This document shows positions 1-8,200 of a stretch of DNA of 26,608 nucleotides, piece by piece; within the stretch, counting starts at the first letter, position 1, and every line of letters starts with the position of its first letter. The notes under the pieces are model-generated. The model did not search any database, was not told the DNA's origin, and saw only the letters and a list, made by a program, of their open reading frames with translations. Source of the DNA: Candidatus Altarchaeota archaeon (GTDB lineage: Archaea > Altiarchaeota > Altiarchaeia > IMC4 > QMZM01); contig JAHIKS010000114.1 in assembly GCA_018897475.1 (NCBI GenBank), positions 1 to 26,608 on the forward strand. Direction: 5' to 3'. Position numbers and translations under genes: made by a program.

Positions 1-146
1 CAGGGAACGAAACAACGGAGTATTTCGAGAATCAGGAGGAGATGAAGGAGAAGGCCGCTGATATTCTGCAGATAATCATGGATATCGTGAAGGACATCCT
101 GAAATACATACAGACCACCCTGAGCGAGATGCCCGTTACGGAGTAA
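1..146 (+). CDS. C-terminal end of an unidentified protein (partial)
   Basis: The window opens inside an open frame whose first full codon is at position 3 and which stops at TAA 144-146, giving about 47 visible residues. The visible part is acidic then hydrophobic, with a run of Ile/Leu/Val and Lys spaced like an amphipathic helix or short coiled coil, and it ends in MPVTE. There is no recognisable catalytic motif, so no function is proposed. The next gene has its own TATA element and is probably transcribed separately. Confidence 0.55.
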   Translation, partial: GNETTEYFENQEEMKEKAADILQIIMDIVKDILKYIQTTLSEMPVTE

Positions 147-183
147 ATTACTTTCCGAATTTCGTCGCAACTACATCGGAAGG

Positions 184-191
184 CTTAAATA
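184..191 (+). promoter_or_regulatory. TATA box of the phosphoesterase gene
   Basis: CTTAAATA lies about 28-35 nt before the ATG at 219 in an A/T-rich stretch. This is the spacing expected for an archaeal promoter driving a leaderless or nearly leaderless transcript. Confidence 0.55.
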
Positions 192-218
192 ATAAGGATA
201 CAAATATAGAGATATACA

Positions 219-962
219 ATGCTAATCGTCCACCTGTCAGACCTACATTGCGGCAAGAAATGGTTCAGTCCGGGGTCGCTTGCCCTGGCCATAGAGGAGA
301 TAAACGAGCTGAAGCCGGACATGGTCGTTGTAACCGGGGACCTCACGGAAAACGGGTTTCTCAAGGAATACGAGCTTGCCAAGGAATACCTGGACAGGAT
401 AAAGTGCAAGAGAGTCATCATAGGCACCGGCAACCACGACTACCGCTCCACAGGATATCTGCTGTCCCAGAGGTATTTCAAGAGGCCCGAACTTCTGAAG
501 CACAAGAACGCCATCGTGACATACCTGAGCACGGCGAGGCCGGACAAGGACGGAGGGGAGGTCGGCTTCAGGCAGCTGCAGTGGCTGAAGAGAATCCTGG
601 ACGAGAACCGGGAGAAGTTCAAGGTCGTCGCACTTCATCATCATATGATTCCCATACCCGACACTGGCCTTGAGAGGACCACCATAAACGATGCGGGGGA
701 CGTCATAAGGGCGCTGACGCAGAGCAACGTGGATTTGGTTCTGTGCGGGCACAGGCACAGGCCCTGGTGCCTTCATCTCGACAGCACCACCATACTGAAC
801 GCGGGGACGGTCTCCTCGGAGAAGTTCCGTGGGTTCTTCGCAAACTCCTATAACATCATCAAAGTGAGAAAGAAGAAGATAGACGCGAAGATAAAGGTGG
901 TTGGCGGCGATACCCTGGATTTCAAGAAGATTCTGAAGGAGAACGAGCCGTTTATACCCTGA
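219..962 (+). CDS. Calcineurin-like metallophosphoesterase
   Basis: This 247-residue protein shows the full metallophosphoesterase signature: D8-x-H10, G40-D41, G71-N72-H73-D74, a His cluster at 140-142 and G177-H-x-H180. These residues bind the two-metal centre that hydrolyses phosphomono- or diesters. The compact size and the lack of a signal peptide or membrane segment point to a cytoplasmic single-domain enzyme of the cyclic-nucleotide phosphodiesterase-like (CpdA/Icc-like) type. The substrate cannot be read from sequence. The ATG at 219 is chosen because it follows the TATA element at the right distance and the DLH motif must sit near the N-terminus. It lies just outside the predicted edge of the tRNA-linked island, so it is probably part of the resident chromosome. 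Confidence 0.9.
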   Translation: MLIVHLSDLHCGKKWFSPGSLALAIEEINELKPDMVVVTGDLTENGFLKEYELAKEYLDRIKCKRVIIGTGNHDYRSTGYLLSQRYFKRPELLKHKNAIVTYLSTARPDKDGGEVGFRQLQWLKRILDENREKFKVVALHHHMIPIPDTGLERTTINDAGDVIRALTQSNVDLVLCGHRHRPWCLHLDSTTILNAGTVSSEKFRGFFANSYNIIKVRKKKIDAKIKVVGGDTLDFKKILKENEPFIP

Positions 963-985
963 GAATTTCACTTAGTTTGGCTGGT

Positions 986-1014
986 GAATTCCCCCGCACC
1001 TATCCGGGGAATTC
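986..1014. repeat. GAATTCCCC/GGGGAATTC hairpin
   Basis: The arms GAATTCCCC (986-994) and GGGGAATTC (1006-1014) form a perfect 9-bp stem around an 11-nt loop, just after the phosphoesterase stop and before the island edge. No T-tract follows, so a simple terminator is not convincing. The same two arms, one base apart, form the palindrome inside the alanyl-tRNA synthetase gene at 16800-16818. Confidence 0.6.
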
Positions 1015-1024
1015 CTATGAAAGG

Positions 1025-1044
1025 TTTGCCGAAGACTGGACTTG
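1025..1044. repeat. tRNA-Met 3'-end copy, outer att-like site
   Basis: These 20 nt match the tRNA-Met 3' end at 11113-11132 at 19 of 20 positions and in the same orientation (TTTGCCGAAGACtGGACTTG). The match fades within a few bases of each end. A short copy of a tRNA 3' end at a distance from the intact gene is what archaeal and bacterial tRNA-targeted integration leaves at the far edge of an island. It precedes the nucleotidyltransferase gene by 42 nt. Confidence 0.7.
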
Positions 1045-1086
1045 GATTTATAGATATATAGCTGATTCCAATACATAATATACACG

Positions 1087-1593
1087 ATGTACTACGGAGA
1101 CGTTCTTCGAGAGCTGAATGATAAAGGGGTCAGGTATCTGGTCGTTGGCGGGGTAGCGCTGGTGCTCCACGGAGTTGTGAGGCTGACCGTAGACCTTGAC
1201 ATAATGATTGACCTTGGTCATGAAAACGTCATGAAATTCCTGTCCGTCATGGAGGGGTTGGGATACAGGCCAAGGGTGCCCGTAGATGCAAAGGATTTTG
1301 CAGACCCCGGAAAAAGGAGGGAGTGGATGGAAGAGAAGAACATGAGGGTTTTCTCGTTTATCAATCCAAAGAAGTCGGCAAATATCATCGACGTCTTCGT
1401 GGAGAACCCCATGGACTTTGAGCAAGCGTACGCAAGTAAAAAGGCCGTGGATGCTGACGGCTTCCGGATACCTCTGGTTTCAACCGAAGACCTGAAGGGG
1501 ATAAAGAGGGCATCTGGAAGGGAGCAGGACCTTGCGGACATCGAAGCCCTTGAGGAGTTTGAGAGGATGCTTAAAGATGAAGAAGAAAAATAG
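1087..1593 (+). CDS. Minimal nucleotidyltransferase, likely toxin-antitoxin component
   Basis: This 168-residue nucleotidyltransferase of the polymerase-beta superfamily has G21-G22 followed by the metal-binding pair D36-x-D38, and a later basic 'KGIKRASGREQDLADI' segment. That segment is typical of the AbiEii/DUF6036-like group of nucleotidyltransferases found in toxin-antitoxin pairs. A TATA-like stretch at 1048-1060 sits 27-39 nt before the ATG. The next small gene overlaps its end by 17 nt, so the two are translated as a pair. In such families the nucleotidyltransferase may modify tRNA, a partner protein or nucleotides; which applies here is not visible. It is the only real cargo between the two tRNA-end copies at 1025 and 1750. 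Confidence 0.75.
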   Translation: MYYGDVLRELNDKGVRYLVVGGVALVLHGVVRLTVDLDIMIDLGHENVMKFLSVMEGLGYRPRVPVDAKDFADPGKRREWMEEKNMRVFSFINPKKSANIIDVFVENPMDFEQAYASKKAVDADGFRIPLVSTEDLKGIKRASGREQDLADIEALEEFERMLKDEEEK

Positions 1594-1744
1594 TTTCGCA
1601 TTGACCATGACTAGGGACAAGATAAGGCAGTCCTATAAGCTCTCGCCAGTAGAAAAGCTCAACTGGCTCGAGGAGGCCAACGAGTTCATAGACAAGGCTC
1701 TTTCTCCCGAAAAGCGAAGAATCTGGATGGAGAACTTTCGATAA
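1577..1744 (+). CDS. Small helical partner of the nucleotidyltransferase
   Basis: This 55-residue basic protein starts at ATG 1577, inside the end of the nucleotidyltransferase gene. An internal ATG at 1607 is an alternative start, and a longer frame from 1532 would overlap far more and is less likely. Its core, SPVEKLNWLEEANEFID followed by SPEKRRIW, resembles short proteins commonly found beside archaeal nucleotidyltransferase genes. Overlap, size and context suggest a cognate antitoxin or regulatory subunit. No catalytic residues are apparent, and the role is inferred from position. Confidence 0.6.
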   Translation: MKKKNSFALTMTRDKIRQSYKLSPVEKLNWLEEANEFIDKALSPEKRRIWMENFR

Positions 1745-1749
1745 AATCG

Positions 1750-1769
1750 TGCCGAAGACGGGACCTGAA
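1750..1769. repeat. tRNA-Met 3'-end copy, inner att-like site
   Basis: TGCCGAAGACGGGACcTGAA matches 11115-11134, the tRNA-Met 3' end, at 19 of 20 positions in direct orientation. It follows the nucleotidyltransferase pair by a few bases and precedes the glycan genes. It therefore separates the outer compartment (1025-1750) from the inner island (1750-11115), as expected for two tandem integrations at the same tRNA. Confidence 0.72.
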
Positions 1770-1809
1770 AAACCACAACATATTAAAATCATAAATCAAA
1801 TTAGTTTAT

Positions 1810-2829
1810 ATGGTATCGATTAAGAGAGAGGGCGTTGTTCTTGAACCAACCAGCCTGGAGTTTGAAAGCCTGGCCGTTATGAATCCTGCATGCATCAGGG
1901 CGGGGGATTCCGTCCATATGTTCTATCGCGCGGTCAGGCAGGGAAACTACTCAAGTATAGGCTATTGCAGGCTGGATGGCCCATTAAATGTCGTGGAAAG
2001 GGCAAAGGCGCCAATACTGTCCCCGGAGTTTGATTATGAGGTGCATGGCGTCGAGGACCCGCGGATTGTCCATATTGGGAAAACATATTACATGTGCTAT
2101 ATAGCCTATGACGGCAGAGATGCATGGACAGCGTATGCGACAAGCAGGGACCTGAAACATTTTGAGAAAAGGGGCGTAATTACGTCCAGGATATCCTACG
2201 CCGAGGCATCGGAATTATTCAGGCAGTCGAATATGCCGGAGAAGTATCTTGATTTTGACATATATGACAAATGTGAGGGTGATACTGAGGATAATACGCT
2301 ATTATGGGGCAAGGATTCATTTCTATTTCCAAAAAAGATTAACGGAAAATTTGCATTAATCCGCCGGGTTCTCCCCGAGATTCAGGTTATTTACTTCAAT
2401 GATTTTCAGGAACTGACTCCGGAGTTCTGGAGGGAAAATCTGAGACAGTTGTCAGACCACATAATTCTCGAAAAAAGATACTGGTTTGAATCGAAGTATA
2501 TCGGCGGGGGGTGCCCGCCCATCGAGACCGATAAGGGGTGGCTCTTGATCTACCATGCCGTTGAGAATACAAAACGGGGGAAGGTATACAGGGCCGGGGC
2601 AGCCCTGCTGGACAAGAACAATCCATGCAAATTGATAGGCCGCCTCAGGGAGCCGCTGTTCTCTCCTGAAAAGAGATGGGAGAAAAAAGGCGTTGTCAAC
2701 AACGTTGTTTTTCCAACCGGGTCTGCTATCTTCGATGAGAGGCTCTATATCTATTATGGCGCAGCCGATACGCATATTGCTGTTGCCTCTCTTGACCTGG
2801 GAGAACTTCTTGATGAACTAACACCCTAA
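1810..2829 (+). CDS. GH130-family glycosidase or mannoside phosphorylase
   Basis: This 339-residue protein fits a five-bladed propeller of glycoside hydrolase family 130. It has an N-terminal NPACIR (25-30), the family-typical V-E82-D83-P-R85 segment carrying the likely acidic catalytic residue, a Gly-rich GGGCPP followed by GWLLIYHA, and a C-terminal YYGAADTHIAVA. GH130 enzymes mostly phosphorolyse beta-mannosides to mannose 1-phosphate; some are hydrolases. The length is normal. A TATA-like element (around 1779-1788) sits close to the ATG, suggesting a leaderless message. It is followed at 52 nt by the GT4 fusion gene, and a GH130 beside such a glycosyltransferase suggests synthesis or turnover of a mannose-containing glycan. 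The precise substrate is unknown. Confidence 0.85.
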   Translation: MVSIKREGVVLEPTSLEFESLAVMNPACIRAGDSVHMFYRAVRQGNYSSIGYCRLDGPLNVVERAKAPILSPEFDYEVHGVEDPRIVHIGKTYYMCYIAYDGRDAWTAYATSRDLKHFEKRGVITSRISYAEASELFRQSNMPEKYLDFDIYDKCEGDTEDNTLLWGKDSFLFPKKINGKFALIRRVLPEIQVIYFNDFQELTPEFWRENLRQLSDHIILEKRYWFESKYIGGGCPPIETDKGWLLIYHAVENTKRGKVYRAGAALLDKNNPCKLIGRLREPLFSPEKRWEKKGVVNNVVFPTGSAIFDERLYIYYGAADTHIAVASLDLGELLDELTP

Positions 2830-2881
2830 TCCCTATATTTTTAGTTATTGACCCCCAGTATTATCTACAGGGTGTGTTTAT

Positions 2882-5095
2882 TTGATTAATTCATCTTCTA
2901 TGAAAAAACCGTCATGGGTTCTTTACATGGGAACCTATCCGCCAAGGGAGTGTGGGATAGCCACATTCACCAGGGACCTGGCCATGGCTGTAAACAAACA
3001 ATTTCCAGGGGTCAAATCCAAGATTCTGGCGCTTAACGACGATACCGGCATCTATAACTATCCCGAGGAGGTTATATTCCAGATAAACGATGCCGAGATC
3101 GATGAATATATGGATGTTGCCAGGAAAATCAATGAATCAGATGAGATTAAATTAGTGAATATCCAGCACGAGTTCGGTATTTTTGGGGGGGAATACGGAA
3201 ACTATCTGATTCCATTTCTGGAAACATTAACCAAGCCTGTAGTTACCACGCTGCATACCGTTCTTCCAAATCCTGACGAGAAAAGAAAAAGGATAGTTAG
3301 TTTAATTGCAGAAAAGTCCTCCTGCCTGGTTGTGATGGCCAAGGAGGCGGTTAGAATCCTAAGGGATGATTACGGATTAACAACGGACATTGTTGTTGTC
3401 CCCCATGGGGTGCCCACAGTACCCTTTATATCGAGCGAGGGGGGAAAGGCAAAAACACGTTATAAGGACAGGCTGATTATCTCTTCATTCGGTATGGTGA
3501 GCCCCAGCAAGGGCTGTGAACACGTTATTGATGCACTCCCCGCGGTTGTAGAAAAATTCCCGAATCTTCTCTATCTGATAATCGGTGAGACCCATCCAAT
3601 GGTGAGGAAAAAGAAGGGTGAGGATTATAGGAACTTCCTTGAAGAGAAGGTCAGAAAACTGGGCCTTACAGATAATGTGAAATTCTACAACAAATATGCC
3701 AAACTAAGCGAGATAATAAAATACCTGAGGGCGAGCGATATCTATATCTCGTCATCCACCAACCCTCACCAGATAGTAAGCGGAACCCTTGCCTATGCAA
3801 TGGGCTGCAGCAGGCCTGTTATTTCAACCCCCTTCCTGCATGCAAAGGAAATCGTTAATCATGAGAGGGGGCTGCTGGTCGAGTTCAATAATCCGAAATC
3901 CTTTGCGGATGCTATCCTGCAGCTATTGTCGAATCCCGGATTGAGGCAGGAGATGGGAAGAAATTCATACGCATATACGAGGCACATGACATGGCCAAAC
4001 GTAGCGCTGTCCTACATGAAGCTGTTCGAAAAATATGTAGGCATACCCAAAAAGCATGAAAAATTCCCGAAGGTCAGGCTCAGTCATTTGGTATCGCTGA
4101 CCGATGATTTTGGCATTATACAGTTCGCTAAGCATACACGACCCGATAAGGGATCGGGATATTCCCTTGACGATAACGCAAGGGCTATGATAGTCTGCTG
4201 CATGCATTACGATATCAATGGGTCAAAATCCGCCGAGAAATTGATTCACACGTACCTGAATTTCATCAGCTACGTCCAGGACGAGGGTGGAAGATTCCAT
4301 AATTTCGTTAATCACGGACGGGAAATCAACCATGAGCACTGGAGTGACGACGCCCATGGCAGGGCACTGTGGGCCCTGGGATACCTGCTCTCCCAGGAAA
4401 CAATCCCTGCCAATCTAAAAGACGAGGCCGGGAAGCTGTTCAATAAAGCATTGAATCCTCTCAAAAACATAAAATCGCCAAGGGCAATTGCATTCTCGGT
4501 TATTGGATTGTATTTCTATAACACAACCAGACCCTCCTCAGAGAATCTTGACAAAATAAGGGAATTGGCCGACCATCTTGTCATGCTCCATGAAGAGCAG
4601 TCCTGCGATGACTGGCAGTGGTTTGAGGAATACTTTACCTACTCCAATAGTAAATTGCCAGAGGCTCTTTTCTATGCCTATCTTGCCACGGGTGATGAGA
4701 GATATCTGAGGGTGGGGGAATCTACTCTGGACTTTTTGACATCAATTACCTTCACGGGGGAGAGATTCGCACCCATCGGGCAGGACGGCTGGTATTCCAA
4801 AAATGGGCACAAGGCACATTTTGACCAGCAACCCATCGATACGGCATCGATGGTCCAGACGCTCGTTTTAGCGGGCCAGGTGACAAAAAAGGAAGGATAC
4901 TATGAGAATGCGCTTAGGGCCTTTAATTGGTTCCTCGGGGATAATTCCCTGAACCAGGTAATCTATGACAAATCAACGGGGGGGTGCCATGACGGACTTG
5001 GGGAATCCTCAGTAAATATGAACCAGGGTGCAGAATCAACAATTTCTTACTTAATGGCAAGGTTATCCTTAGCTGATCTAGATAGAGCGAAGTAA
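2882..5095 (+). CDS. GT4 glycosyltransferase fused to a six-hairpin-type domain
   Basis: This 737-residue two-domain protein has GT4 (GT-B fold) over roughly residues 10-385, with a GTYPPRECGIATFTRDLA loop, HEFGIFGGEYG, and the donor-site region SGTLAYAMGCSRPVIST. The second Glu of the usual EX7E motif is replaced by Tyr there. Residues about 390-735 form a helical domain beginning near LVSLTDDFGIIQFAKH with GYSLDDNARA, rich in W/Y and resembling an (alpha/alpha)6 barrel. The first codon used is TTG 2882; ATG 2900 is a plausible alternative six codons later. The protein probably builds a glycan in the cytoplasm, with GH130 as its functional partner. The last ~55 nt are A/T-shifted compared with the related 3' ends at 9471 and 10451 while keeping nearly the same peptide, so the 3' end appears to have been replaced. 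Confidence 0.85.
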   Translation: MINSSSMKKPSWVLYMGTYPPRECGIATFTRDLAMAVNKQFPGVKSKILALNDDTGIYNYPEEVIFQINDAEIDEYMDVARKINESDEIKLVNIQHEFGIFGGEYGNYLIPFLETLTKPVVTTLHTVLPNPDEKRKRIVSLIAEKSSCLVVMAKEAVRILRDDYGLTTDIVVVPHGVPTVPFISSEGGKAKTRYKDRLIISSFGMVSPSKGCEHVIDALPAVVEKFPNLLYLIIGETHPMVRKKKGEDYRNFLEEKVRKLGLTDNVKFYNKYAKLSEIIKYLRASDIYISSSTNPHQIVSGTLAYAMGCSRPVISTPFLHAKEIVNHERGLLVEFNNPKSFADAILQLLSNPGLRQEMGRNSYAYTRHMTWPNVALSYMKLFEKYVGIPKKHEKFPKVRLSHLVSLTDDFGIIQFAKHTRPDKGSGYSLDDNARAMIVCCMHYDINGSKSAEKLIHTYLNFISYVQDEGGRFHNFVNHGREINHEHWSDDAHGRALWALGYLLSQETIPANLKDEAGKLFNKALNPLKNIKSPRAIAFSVIGLYFYNTTRPSSENLDKIRELADHLVMLHEEQSCDDWQWFEEYFTYSNSKLPEALFYAYLATGDERYLRVGESTLDFLTSITFTGERFAPIGQDGWYSKNGHKAHFDQQPIDTASMVQTLVLAGQVTKKEGYYENALRAFNWFLGDNSLNQVIYDKSTGGCHDGLGESSVNMNQGAESTISYLMARLSLADLDRAK
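5024..5040. repeat. GT gene 3'-end core, copy 1
   Basis: CAGGGTGCAGAATCAAC sits 56 nt before the end of the GT fusion gene and recurs exactly at 9455-9471 and 10434-10450. Downstream of this core, copy 1 uses different but mostly synonymous codons (ATTTCTTACTTAATGGC), whereas copies 2 and 3 share ATAGCCTACCTGATGGC. The switch point is what site-specific integration within a coding 3' end would leave. Confidence 0.65.
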
Positions 5096-5122
5096 TATCC
5101 CTATTTTTTTATATAACAAAAC

Positions 5123-5878
5123 ATGGTTCAAGAAAAGACCTATAATGGGATAGATGTTACCATTGCGAGCGATTATGAAGAGTTGGGTAGGTTAGCTGCA
5201 AATATTATTCTGGAGAGAATATATTCGCATCCCAAGATGACTCTTTTGGTGCCAACTGGGACCACGCCTCTAGGAGTTTATAGGGTTCTTAGACATCAAA
5301 ATCCAAAAATCTTCAAAAAGGCGACATTCTTAAATATGGACGAATACTGCATTCTAGTTGATGATAAAATGATGCTGATTCCAGAGACACATCCAAATAG
5401 TTATAGGCGTTATATGAACGAAAATTTGTTTAACAGAATAACTCCTGAAGCGAGTTATTTTCCAGGTATTGAAAACGTAAAAGAACTAGGACACTATGAC
5501 AACTTTATTAAAAATTTAGGCGGTATAGATCTTTGCTTGGATTCTATAGGACAGGATGGACATACTTTTGGATTTAACCATCCAGGAACATCTTTTGATT
5601 CAAGGACAAGGCTGATTAGGATAAATAAAGAAACGAAAGAGATTAACAGAAGATTAACAGGATTAGAAACACCAGAGTATGCAATAACTACCGGTCTTAA
5701 AACTGGGGTGGAATCTAGAGAGATAATATTCTTGGTTTCAGGTGAGAGAAAAGCAGACATACTATATAAAGTTATTTATGCAGTAGAACCAACTCCTGAC
5801 ATTCCTGCGACGATTTTAAGACAACACTCTAACTGTATTTGGATTGTTGATAAAAAAGCTGCATCTAAATTAGGATAA
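5123..5878 (+). CDS. Glucosamine-6-phosphate deaminase-like protein (NagB family)
   Basis: This 251-residue protein has NagB-family landmarks: PTGTTPLGVY (44-53), NMDEY with D73, and the active-site loop D145-G-H147. NagB interconverts glucosamine 6-phosphate and fructose 6-phosphate plus ammonia. Next to DGH, typical enzymes read IAFNEP; here the segment is TFGFNHP, with one extra residue and His153 where the assisting Glu (E148 in E. coli) is expected. The protein may therefore be a variant deaminase, a related sugar-phosphate enzyme such as a lactonase or isomerase, or inactive. Length is close to normal. Base composition is A/T-rich, like the next three genes, unlike the GT gene before it. 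It starts the insert that follows the displaced GT 3' end. Confidence 0.8.
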   Translation: MVQEKTYNGIDVTIASDYEELGRLAANIILERIYSHPKMTLLVPTGTTPLGVYRVLRHQNPKIFKKATFLNMDEYCILVDDKMMLIPETHPNSYRRYMNENLFNRITPEASYFPGIENVKELGHYDNFIKNLGGIDLCLDSIGQDGHTFGFNHPGTSFDSRTRLIRINKETKEINRRLTGLETPEYAITTGLKTGVESREIIFLVSGERKADILYKVIYAVEPTPDIPATILRQHSNCIWIVDKKAASKLG

Positions 5879-5950
5879 TTCCTAAAAATATCACCATACT
5901 TGGTGCTGCCTCATTATATTTTGATTCTTTAAAGTAGTAGGACTATACTA

Positions 5951-7057
5951 TTGATAAAAGTGATAGACGAATGTTATGAAAAAGCAAAGGGGGTGATAAG
6001 GGGCTGTTCTACCGAACATGGCTTATTTGCCTCTGCTGGAAAGGGAGGATATAATGCAGTATGGTCAAGAGATAGTATGATTAGTTTTCTCGGAGCAAGT
6101 TTAGTCAAAGACCCTTCATTCAAAAATACATTTAAACAAAGTCTAATTCTTCTCGAAAATAATCAAAGTAAAAAAGGTCAGATACCCAATTGTGTTGATA
6201 AGTTTAGCGAGAGAAAGCCCCATGTGGATTATGCATCAATTGATTCAACTTTGTGGTATATTATTGGACATTATATCTACAGAAAAAGATATGGGGATAG
6301 TTCTTTATTTGAGAGATATGAAAAATCAATAGAAAAGGCATTATTTTGGCTGAGCTGTAGGGACATAGGTGAAAATGGGATACTAGAGCAGCTTCCTACA
6401 ACAGACTGGCAGGATGCTTTCCCTCACAAATATGGATATGTATTAAATACACAAGCATTGTATTACAAAGTTTTAAATTTGACTGGATTAGATGAAGATG
6501 CAAAAAAATTAAAATTCATGGTTAATGAAGATGAAGAAACCAGACTGTGGGATAACATTTTTTATGCCCCATATAGATGGAAAAACCACAATAAATATCG
6601 TGAAATAGGAGATTGGTTTGATTCTCTAGGAAATCTTCTTGCAATTGTATTTGACTTAGCTGATAAATCCAAGACAGAAAAAATTCTTTCTTATATAAAC
6701 CAGAACGAGGTAAATGAACCTTATCCTGTTAAGACGATTTATCCCCCTATGGAGAGAGGGGATAAAAATTGGCAGGATTATTTTGAAGATTGTGATGCAA
6801 GAGAGCCCTATCATTATCTAAATGGTGGAATCTGGACTTTTATAGGGGGATTTTATGTTTTAAGCTTAATTAAATTAAAAAGATTTGAAAAAGCAAGAGA
6901 TGAACTTAAAAAAGTTGCAGAAGCCAATTTAAAGGGAAATTTTCCTGAGTGGATCAATCCTTTAACAAAAGAAGCTCATGGGGGATTACAGGCATGGGAT
7001 GCTGGGATGTATATTCTTGCATACGAGTCTTTAAAAAAGAAGAAGATTTTACTCTAG
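5951..7057 (+). CDS. (alpha/alpha)6-barrel glycosidase, debranching-enzyme/invertase-like
   Basis: This 368-residue protein begins at TTG 5951; no ATG lies early enough to include the conserved start. It shows YNAVWSRDSM (34-43), a central TTDWQDAFPHKYGYVLNTQA with likely catalytic acids, YLNGGIWTFIGGFYV and a terminal HGGLQAWDAGMYILAYES. These match the amylo-alpha-1,6-glucosidase / GH15-GH100-type six-hairpin fold, which hydrolyses alpha-glucosidic or sucrose-like bonds. It has only the catalytic barrel, so it is smaller than full glycogen-debranching enzymes. It is A/T-rich, follows the NagB-like gene by 72 nt on the same strand, and overlaps the convergent glycosyltransferase by 9 nt. The substrate is not determinable. 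Confidence 0.75.
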   Translation: MIKVIDECYEKAKGVIRGCSTEHGLFASAGKGGYNAVWSRDSMISFLGASLVKDPSFKNTFKQSLILLENNQSKKGQIPNCVDKFSERKPHVDYASIDSTLWYIIGHYIYRKRYGDSSLFERYEKSIEKALFWLSCRDIGENGILEQLPTTDWQDAFPHKYGYVLNTQALYYKVLNLTGLDEDAKKLKFMVNEDEETRLWDNIFYAPYRWKNHNKYREIGDWFDSLGNLLAIVFDLADKSKTEKILSYINQNEVNEPYPVKTIYPPMERGDKNWQDYFEDCDAREPYHYLNGGIWTFIGGFYVLSLIKLKRFEKARDELKKVAEANLKGNFPEWINPLTKEAHGGLQAWDAGMYILAYESLKKKKILL

Positions 7058-8188
7058 GTTTAGCCTTTCTTTTGTGATATCCACCATTTTTTTTGACGTA
7101 TACCTATAATCAAGATTTTTAACCACATGCTCTCTCGCATCTTTCCCCATCTTTTCTCTTAATTTTTCATCCGTTAAAAGTTTTAGGGTATACTCTCTCA
7201 AATCATCTATATCTGCTCTATAGGCAAATGTTGTTGGTTCTTTGAATTTTACAAATTCTCGTTTTTTGAAACCCATTGAACGACGGACCCACTCTCCATC
7301 TAACTGCATTTCTTCTGCAACGTTAGCAAGAAATCCTGTTTTTTTATGGATTATTGTTTCAGAAGGCCCCATCTTATTTATTGATATTACAGGTTTACCA
7401 CAAGACATTGCTTCAACCTGTACCATGCCAAATCCTTCTAGTCTTGATGGAGCAGCATAAATGTCTGTTGCATTTAAAAGGTGAACCATGAACTCCTGAT
7501 TAAGCCCCTCTTCCAAAAAAACAATTTTGTCTTTTATCCCTAAATCCTTAGCTAACTTGATTTCTATTTTCCTCCAGTTACGTGAACACGAACTTGACCA
7601 TGATTTACAGATATACCTCCAATTCTTAAATTCCTTATCAACCTCTGCAAGGGCTTTCATCATTTCTTGTGATCCCTTTGATGTTGTATCACCACCAATT
7701 GTCAGGATCATTTTTTCATTATCTTTTAACCCCAACATTTCCCTTATGACTTTATCAAACTCTAGATTATTTGTTGGTTTGAATCTGTTTGTATCTATCC
7801 CTATATGGATCGGTATTATCTTACTTACATCTGCACCATCCCTCTTATAAATTTGCCTTACCCATTCGCTTGTTGTAAACATCAAATCAAGCTTATTAAA
7901 CTCATCCTGATAGTTTGCTATCCATCCATCTGAATTGAACCATGGAACAGGTCTAACACCATATTTTAATGGTTCTCTAATAATTTCGGGGACATTTCCC
8001 CAAAATCCTACACCAAAAGAAACATCAGGTTTCAGATGCCTTAAATAGAATATCTTTTGGATACTATTTTTAAAATGGCAAGGTATTGCCGTATTACCAG
8101 ACTTTAAAATGCCCTTATAGAGTAGATGGCCCTGCAGACTTTGCCCATCTGATTCTGGTGGATAAGCATAGAGTACTAAACACTTCAT
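7049..8188 (-). CDS. GT4 family glycosyltransferase
   Basis: This 379-residue retaining glycosyltransferase has a GT-B fold. The N-terminal nucleotide-binding half starts MKCLVLYAYPPESDGQS, a typical GT4 Gly-rich loop follows at 129-135 (IGIDTNRF), and the C-terminal donor site has the classical EX7E motif at E251-GFGMVQV-E259. There is no signal peptide or membrane segment; it is a soluble or peripherally bound cytoplasmic enzyme. It lies 12 nt downstream of the PIG-L deacetylase gene on the same strand, so both are probably one operon acting on the same N-acetyl-sugar-containing glycan or glycolipid. Base composition is A/T-rich like the neighbours from 5.1 kb on. Confidence 0.88.
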   Translation of the reverse strand: MKCLVLYAYPPESDGQSLQGHLLYKGILKSGNTAIPCHFKNSIQKIFYLRHLKPDVSFGVGFWGNVPEIIREPLKYGVRPVPWFNSDGWIANYQDEFNKLDLMFTTSEWVRQIYKRDGADVSKIIPIHIGIDTNRFKPTNNLEFDKVIREMLGLKDNEKMILTIGGDTTSKGSQEMMKALAEVDKEFKNWRYICKSWSSSCSRNWRKIEIKLAKDLGIKDKIVFLEEGLNQEFMVHLLNATDIYAAPSRLEGFGMVQVEAMSCGKPVISINKMGPSETIIHKKTGFLANVAEEMQLDGEWVRRSMGFKKREFVKFKEPTTFAYRADIDDLREYTLKLLTDEKLREKMGKDAREHVVKNLDYRYTSKKMVDITKERLNLE

Positions 8189-8200
8189 ATCACATGCCTC

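Noticed and set aside
243..971. 242-residue open frame opposite the phosphoesterase
   Set aside because: The forward frame has all metallophosphoesterase motifs; the antisense frame has none.
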